Part shown: piece by piece, positions 1 through 3,576 of the stretch
Layout: every line of letters starts with the position of its first letter
How positions within the stretch are numbered: position 1 is the stretch's first letter
NCBI GenBank assembly: GCA_003545515.1
Contig: DPYD01000017.1
Span: 1 to 5,466 of the forward strand
DNA: 5,466 nt
DNA from: Candidatus Kaiserbacteria bacterium
Lineage (GTDB): Bacteria; Patescibacteriota; Minisyncoccia; Phycocordibacterales; UBA2100
Reading direction: 5' to 3'
Program-made: the position numbers and the translations under genes
Notes under the pieces: model-generated
What the model saw: only the letters and a program-made list of their open reading frames with translations
Databases searched by the model: none
What the model was told of the DNA's origin: nothing

Positions 1-909
1 GGCGGCATGCTTGAGGACACGTCTGCCGACACGGTATTAGAAAAGAAGAAACTTCAACATCGGCGGGCGGATGCAGGTTTTGATTCCGTGCAAATGTATT
101 TGCGCGAGATAGGTCAGTATCCTCTCTTGAATGCCTCTCAAGAGAGAGAGTTGGCGAAGCGTATCTTAGAAAGCGACGAAGAAGCACGCAGTATCTTAGC
201 CCGCTCCAACCTGCGTCTTGTTGTTTCTATCGCAAAAAAGTACGTCAACCGTTCGCCTGACCTCACGCTTCTGGATCTAATCCAGGAAGGAAATCTGGGG
301 CTTTTTAAGGCAGTGGACAAGTTTGACCACACAAAGGGTTATAAGTTCTCTACCTATGCGACGTGGTGGATACGTCAAGCCATTACCCGCGCTTTGGCCG
401 ATCAGTCGCGCACCATCCGCATTCCCGTTCACATGGTGGAGACTATTGCGAAGTATAAGCAGAAAGTGCGCGAGTTAAGCCAACATTTGGGTCGCGATCC
501 TCTTCCTGAAGAAATTGCCGCAGAGATGGGCATTGAAGTGGAAAAGATTTACACCATACAGAAGATCAATCAAGACACCGTGTCATTGGAGTCGCCAGTC
601 GGCGAGGATGATGACGAACGCTCAACGTTGGGGAGCTTTATTGCGGACGATGCGATCGCAAGTCCCGATCAGGACGCATCACGCCGTATTTTGGGCGAGC
701 AGATGGAAGGCATTTTGGATGAACTTTCTCCAAAAGAGCGAAAAATACTGGAAATGAGGAATGGTTTAACAGGTGAGGGTATTTGCTACACTTTGGAGGA
801 GGTAGGGCGCGAATTCGGCGTTACCCGTGAACGTATTCGCCAAATCGAGGCGAAAGCATTGGAACGCATCAGGTTCCATGACAGAGCCAAGCAGTTGCGT
901 AGCTATTAA
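1..909 (+). CDS. rpoD: RNA polymerase primary-type sigma factor (sigma-70 family), probably 5'-partial
   Basis: This protein directs RNA polymerase to -10/-35 promoters. Numbering from the ATG at 7, region 1.2 ([16 protein letters not shown]) starts at residue 26. Region 2 covers about 60-136, with the core-binding and -10-melting segment [19 protein letters not shown] (89-107) and [17 protein letters not shown] (114-130). Region 3 covers about 140-215. Region 4 covers about 233-298 and ends in the -35-binding helix-turn-helix [20 protein letters not shown] (261-280). The complete regions 2-4 and the [14 protein letters not shown] signature mark a group 1/2 sigma-70, not an ECF or sporulation factor. 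The frame is open to the window edge (GGC GGC before the ATG), no ribosome binding site fits in the six upstream bases, and a region 1.1-like segment could lie outside. I therefore treat the true start as unresolved. The stop is TAA at 907-909. A 108-residue ORF follows after 43 nt. Confidence 0.95.
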   Translation, partial: GGMLEDTSADTVLEKKKLQHRRADAGFDSVQMYLREIGQYPLLNASQERELAKRILESDEEARSILARSNLRLVVSIAKKYVNRSPDLTLLDLIQEGNLGLFKAVDKFDHTKGYKFSTYATWWIRQAITRALADQSRTIRIPVHMVETIAKYKQKVRELSQHLGRDPLPEEIAAEMGIEVEKIYTIQKINQDTVSLESPVGEDDDERSTLGSFIADDAIASPDQDASRRILGEQMEGILDELSPKERKILEMRNGLTGEGICYTLEEVGREFGVTRERIRQIEAKALERIRFHDRAKQLRSY

Positions 910-935
910 ACAGCGCAAAAGGGCGGTACTATTAT
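907..935 (+). promoter_or_regulatory. Weak candidate promoter for the 953-1279 gene
   Basis: TAAACA (907-912, 4 of 6 to TTGACA) and TATTAT (930-935, 5 of 6 to TATAAT) are separated by 17 bases. Transcription would start near 942, about 11 bases before the proposed ATG at 953. The match is modest and overlaps the rpoD stop codon, so read-through from rpoD is an equally good explanation for expression of the downstream gene. Confidence 0.25.
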
Positions 936-952
936 TACGATATGAGTTTAGT

Positions 953-1279
953 ATGAGTCTAGAGAGTGGAGAAAGCAGTGAAGGAAAAGAGCCGACGGAA
1001 CCGATAGAGCGTATTACCGTAGCGGCCATCAAGTACAGAGGAGATACATTTATGGGGCATTTGCATAGCGATGCATGGAATTTGATGAATGAAAAATATC
1101 CTGGAGCGATTATGACAGAAAAAAATAGTGAGTTTGGCTTTATGACTAGCGCAGGACGGTTCGTGAGTAGAGAAGAGGCGCTCAAGATTGCCGATAAAGC
1201 AGAACAGCTAAAGCATGGGCCGCGAAACCCCGACAGCATTCTTTTGCAGGAAGACCTCAAAGAAGGGAGTAACAAATAG
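953..1279 (+). CDS. Hypothetical protein, 108 aa, small soluble domain of unknown function
   Basis: I cannot assign a function. The first 19 residues are polar and Glu/Ser-rich. From residue 20 there is a compact domain: ERITVAAIKYRGDTFMGHLH (20-38 with a nearby His pair), a helix DAWNLMNEKYP, then FGFMTSAGRFVSREEALKIA (61-80). The pattern 'AAI..(K)G....G..H' followed by 'G(F)xTSxGRFVxREEAxxIA' is one I recall from small uncharacterised phage and bacterial proteins. That is memory, not a search result. There is no signal peptide, membrane segment or cysteine. I chose ATG 953 because it keeps the whole ITVAAIKYRG strand. The frame is also open upstream into rpoD (ATG at 827), but that part reads like a shadow. 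ATG 1052 (residue 34) has a much better Shine-Dalgarno sequence, but starting there would cut the apparent domain in two. The stop is TAG. The gene follows rpoD after 43 nt and may share its transcript. Confidence 0.65.
   Translation: MSLESGESSEGKEPTEPIERITVAAIKYRGDTFMGHLHSDAWNLMNEKYPGAIMTEKNSEFGFMTSAGRFVSREEALKIADKAEQLKHGPRNPDSILLQEDLKEGSNK
1037..1043 (+). promoter_or_regulatory. Strong Shine-Dalgarno-like AGAGGAG inside the 953-1279 gene
   Basis: AGAGGAG lies 8 bases before an in-frame ATG at 1052. It is the best ribosome binding site in the window and sits inside a gene, so it either marks a second, 75-residue product or is chance. It competes with the start at 953, which has no such site. 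Confidence 0.35.
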
Positions 1280-1445
1280 TTGTTTGTTAGTTTTGCCCAA
1301 AATATAACGGTCGGAGGAGAGTCCAGTCAGTCGAAAAGCATATCGATGTACTTCGTTAACATTTGATATCCTCCTTACCTCCTGGTGGCAAAGAGGAAAT
1401 TACCCCACTGGATTAACTTTAGTCAAGTGATGCTATATTTGCTCT
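1280..1445 (+). other. Intergenic region with interleaved complementary segments
   Basis: This 166-nt gap separates two plus-strand genes. It holds GGAGGA (1313-1318), complementary to TCCTCC (1369-1374), and AGTCCAGT (1320-1327), which can pair with ACTGGATT (1407-1414) with one G-T wobble. The pairs interleave, so together they would form a pseudoknot. There is no hairpin followed by a T-run, so I see no intrinsic terminator. The right end carries the promoter described separately. No small ORF with a ribosome binding site was seen. Confidence 0.3.
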
Positions 1446-1446
1446 A
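1413..1446 (+). promoter_or_regulatory. Extended -10 promoter, probably giving a leaderless mRNA
   Basis: TGC-TATATT (1431-1439) is an extended -10 element (TG-n-TATAAT, 5 of 6 in the hexamer). Counting the last T as -7 puts the start of transcription at 1446, exactly the A of the nuclease ATG. A weak -35-like TTAACT lies at 1413-1418 with a short 15-base spacer; extended -10 promoters often do without a good -35. No Shine-Dalgarno sequence precedes the ATG, as expected for a leaderless transcript. Confidence 0.5.
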
Positions 1447-2246
1447 TGAAGCCGCCCATCAAGCATTGGAGCCACTCGTCTTTGATGTCGTTTTTGAGGA
1501 ATCCGCTCGCTTGGTACAAACGTTACGTTGAAGGGGTGTATGACACGCCTTCGAGCCCAACAGGGATAGTTGGACGAACAGGACATGTAGCGCTCCAACA
1601 TTTCTATGGTGGAATAGGTAAAGAAGGAGCAATAGAGCTCGGGCTTGAATATCTACGAGACGTGCCCGATTTCGAGATTAATTTTGGAAAAGCTAAGTCT
1701 CGTCTTGCAAAAAAGAAAAAGCGCCATGCTATGGAGCGAGAATACTTGCGGGCTATCAACTTCTATCTCGCTCGACCCCCGAGGCACGACGTTCTTGGCG
1801 TCGAAGTTAAAGCGGTCGCGAAGGTGGAAGGGCTAACGCTTCCCATAAAGGCCGTCTCAGACTTGGTCGTACGTTCAAAGATTGATGGAGCGGCTGTGGA
1901 TATCGTAGATCACAAGTTCGTCGATTCTTTTAGCAATTTACGAGAAGGGAAAGCACTTTTTATGCTTCAAGCGATTTTCAACTATTACACGGTGAAAGAG
2001 CAGTTCGGGAAGCCCGTCAGGCGCTTCATTGTCCATGAATGCAAGAAGAGAAGAAATGTCGACGGCGCTTCCCAGATGCGTCGATATATTATTGACTTCA
2101 GGAACAGCAAAGAAGAGTTTGTTATTTTTCACCGTCTTTTAAACGACGCAACGGCGGAGATCATGCGGCCGCGTGTCTATCTCCCGAACCCCTCCGACCT
2201 GTTCGAAGGAGAAAATTCGTTCGATATCTATCGTTTGAATCTCTAA
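1446..2246 (+). CDS. PD-(D/E)XK superfamily nuclease, RecB/Cas4-like, stand-alone
   Basis: The 266-residue protein looks like a single RecB-type nuclease domain (PDDEXK_1 class). The N-terminal motif SHSSLMSFLRNPLAWYKRYV (9-28) matches the S-x-S-x-L...(C)P-x-x-(W/F) entry motif of Cas4/AddB nucleases. GRTGHVALQHF (43-53) supplies the metal-binding His47. The core is VEVKAV (119-124), then D139 in AVSDLVV, then the (D/E)-x-K signature as D155-H156-K157 in VDIVDHKFV. Q175 and Y180/Y181 in LQAIFNYY fit the C-terminal Q-x-x-x-Y helix. These are the expected metal and catalytic positions, so the enzyme should be an active metal-dependent DNase. The Fe-S cysteines typical of Cas4/AddB are absent: the only cysteine is C199 and the usual CP is NP. 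There is no helicase, Cas gene or CRISPR array beside it, so its pathway (repair, defence or phage-derived) is open. The start is ATG 1446, with no Shine-Dalgarno sequence. The stop is TAA. Confidence 0.78.
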   Translation: MKPPIKHWSHSSLMSFLRNPLAWYKRYVEGVYDTPSSPTGIVGRTGHVALQHFYGGIGKEGAIELGLEYLRDVPDFEINFGKAKSRLAKKKKRHAMEREYLRAINFYLARPPRHDVLGVEVKAVAKVEGLTLPIKAVSDLVVRSKIDGAAVDIVDHKFVDSFSNLREGKALFMLQAIFNYYTVKEQFGKPVRRFIVHECKKRRNVDGASQMRRYIIDFRNSKEEFVIFHRLLNDATAEIMRPRVYLPNPSDLFEGENSFDIYRLNL

Positions 2247-2356
2247 AATCCCCCACAGTTACTTTGCTAACACTTAACAATGCGGAGAATACGGCACGTT
2301 CATGACAAAGTGAGAAAACACTAAGCTCCGAATAATTTCGGTTGTGGATAGCTACT
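2247..2356. other. Convergent intergenic gap
   Basis: This 110-nt gap lies between the 3' ends of the nuclease gene (plus) and the hsp20 gene (minus). Apart from the small hairpin at 2328-2341, I see no structured RNA, no ORF with a start signal and no strong terminator. Confidence 0.4.
2328..2341. terminator. Weak hairpin between convergent genes, possible bidirectional terminator
   Basis: CCGAA and TTCGG form a perfect 5-bp stem around a TAAT loop. It sits 15 bases past the hsp20 stop and 81 bases past the nuclease stop, where a shared terminator would be expected. The stem is short and neither side has a proper T-run (the minus strand has only a GTGTTTT about 8 bases on), so this is a positional guess. 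Confidence 0.22.
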
Positions 2357-2854
2357 CTAACGGCTCCTAACCTTGAGCTTGGTCTCTTTTTTCTTGTTTA
2401 TCTTCGGGAGTCGTATCACAAGGATACCGTGGCGTTCGCTTGCTTCCGCGCTATCCACATCCACCTCCTCGGGCAGAAGAACGGTACGAGAGAACGAACC
2501 CCAATAAAGCTCACGTTGGAAGTAATGTTCTTCATCGACTTCGCGTTCATCTTGTCGCGAGCCACTTATGGTGAGCATTTCACGGGTAAGGGAAATATCA
2601 ATGGAATTTGGCTGTACGCCTGCAATGAGGGCTTTTACGACAATAGCGTCCGGAGTTTGGTATACGTCTACCGCAAGTTCTCCCGACGGTTCATCTTCTA
2701 CTCCGGAGTTCTCATGGCGCGGTAATATGTGCGCATGCCGTTCCGCACCCTCGCCTTCAAAAATAGCTTTCGTGGCACTCGGGTCGTCGAAGTAGTTTTC
2801 ATACGGATCATCGTTGCCGACAAGTCGCGAGAAAAAGGATTTCTTTTTGGTCAT
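2357..2854 (-). CDS. Hsp20 family small heat-shock protein (alpha-crystallin domain)
   Basis: This ATP-independent holdase of 165 residues binds unfolding proteins in the cytoplasm, probably as an oligomer. An acidic N-terminal arm of about 57 residues (MTKKKSFFSRL..., rich in Asp and Glu) precedes the alpha-crystallin domain at about 58-151. That domain contains ELAVDVYQTPDAIVVKALIAGV (59-80), the strand ISLTREMLTISGSR (87-100), the loop EEHYFQRELYWGSFSRTVLLP (108-128) and the closing GILVIRLPK (143-151). The order and spacing match Hsp20 proteins throughout. The basic tail (KKKETKLKVRSR) has no clear I-x-I anchor, so inter-dimer contacts may differ. The start ATG is 3 bases after the prsW stop with no Shine-Dalgarno sequence, which suggests translation coupled to prsW. 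The stop is TAG. It is the last gene of the valS-prsW-hsp20 cluster. The long plus-strand frames across it are shadows. Confidence 0.95.
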   Translation of the reverse strand: MTKKKSFFSRLVGNDDPYENYFDDPSATKAIFEGEGAERHAHILPRHENSGVEDEPSGELAVDVYQTPDAIVVKALIAGVQPNSIDISLTREMLTISGSRQDEREVDEEHYFQRELYWGSFSRTVLLPEEVDVDSAEASERHGILVIRLPKINKKKETKLKVRSR

Positions 2855-2857
2855 AAG

Positions 2858-3565
2858 TTATTTTGAAAAATGACGTACTACAACGGGATGAATACGTTTA
2901 ATGTATTCTAACACGGCTAGAAGCACGATAAGACCGAGCCACACAAGTCCGAAGGTTCGCAAAAGATACTCCTCTGCCGTATTGAGTATAAGGAAGTTAA
3001 AGAGACCGTGCAAAAGGGAAGCGAGGATAACTCCATAGAGCGCATAGAGACGCTTCGAGCGTCTAGACTTGTAAAAAGATAGCGCAAGCGCAACACCGAT
3101 AACCGCCGAAGATAAGACATGAAGAAGCATTGCGCCTACGAAGCGGAGATTCCCCGTCATTAATGTTTCCAGGATGCCTTGTCCGGAAAGTGGCGAAAGA
3201 AGAAACAGTGCATTCTCGGCGGCGGCAAAGCCGAGCGCGACTGCGACCATATACATGACAGAGTCTATCGGTTCGTCATTTTCGCGGCTTCGCAAGACGG
3301 TAATGCGCGCAGCAACATATTTCATTATTTCTTCGATAACGGACCATGCGATGAACACAATTGTCGTACTTGTTAGAAAAACGGCGACGGCCTGCTGTAT
3401 AGGAATAACAACGCCGACGGTGACCATTCCCACAAGAAAGGCGAGCGCGATGATACGCCGCGGTTCCGGATGCTTTGCATCCTCGCGTAGCCAAAACCAA
3501 AGCCATGCCAGCGCAGGGAATACACCCCCTGCAGTTGCTATAAGAAGTGTAGTGGACTCACTCAT
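2858..3565 (-). CDS. prsW: PrsW-type intramembrane metal-dependent protease
   Basis: This 235-residue polytopic membrane protein has about seven hydrophobic segments: roughly 5-26, 38-58, 63-83, 102-123, 142-165, 173-194 and 202-222. It carries the PrsW (CPBP-like) signature in order: EEIMKY with E78-E79 and K82; GFAAAEN with E117-N118; LLHVLSSAVIG with H149; and LLHGLFNFL with H186 and N190. The Glu and His positions are the presumed active-site residues. In Bacillus subtilis PrsW makes the first cut in anti-sigma factor RsiW; no anti-sigma factor is visible here, so the substrate is unknown. The length fits the family. ATG 3565 lies 11 nt after the valS stop, and no good Shine-Dalgarno sequence is present. 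The neighbouring Hsp20 gene, 3 nt downstream, suggests a membrane and protein-stress role. That role is inferred from context. Confidence 0.85.
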   Translation of the reverse strand: MSESTTLLIATAGGVFPALAWLWFWLREDAKHPEPRRIIALAFLVGMVTVGVVIPIQQAVAVFLTSTTIVFIAWSVIEEIMKYVAARITVLRSRENDEPIDSVMYMVAVALGFAAAENALFLLSPLSGQGILETLMTGNLRFVGAMLLHVLSSAVIGVALALSFYKSRRSKRLYALYGVILASLLHGLFNFLILNTAEEYLLRTFGLVWLGLIVLLAVLEYIKRIHPVVVRHFSK

Positions 3566-3576
3566 GAATATGTCTT

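Noticed and set aside
122..146. 9-bp inverted repeat CTCTCTTGA / TCAAGAGAG in rpoD with a 7-nt loop.
   Set aside because: It encodes a normal, family-like sigma segment ([14 protein letters not shown]) with no insertion. The purine-rich codons explain the match.
827..952. Upstream in-frame extension of the 953-1279 gene into rpoD (ATG at 827).
   Set aside because: It would overlap the DNA-binding end of rpoD, and its residues (Arg/Lys/Ser-rich) look like an out-of-frame reading of that gene.
1313..1330. GAGGAGAGTCC resembles the 5' conserved GAGGAAAGTCC segment of RNase P RNA.
   Set aside because: The gap is only 166 nt, the following bases do not continue the RNase P pattern, and no matching 3' segment is present.
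2343..2459. Two copies of CTATCCACA (2343-2351 minus, 2451-2459 plus), each one base off the DnaA box TTATCCACA.
   Set aside because: There are only two, 100 nt apart, one inside hsp20, with no AT-rich unwinding region or dnaA/dnaN nearby. This is not evidence for an origin.
2342..2725. 127-codon open frame on the plus strand across hsp20.
   Set aside because: It is antisense to a clear Hsp20 gene, has no ribosome binding site, and its residues look random. It is a shadow frame.
3048..3064. 6-bp hairpin AGACGC / GCGTCT in prsW.
   Set aside because: It is short and lies in an Arg/Ser-rich loop where such codons recur. Nothing is inserted relative to the expected protein.
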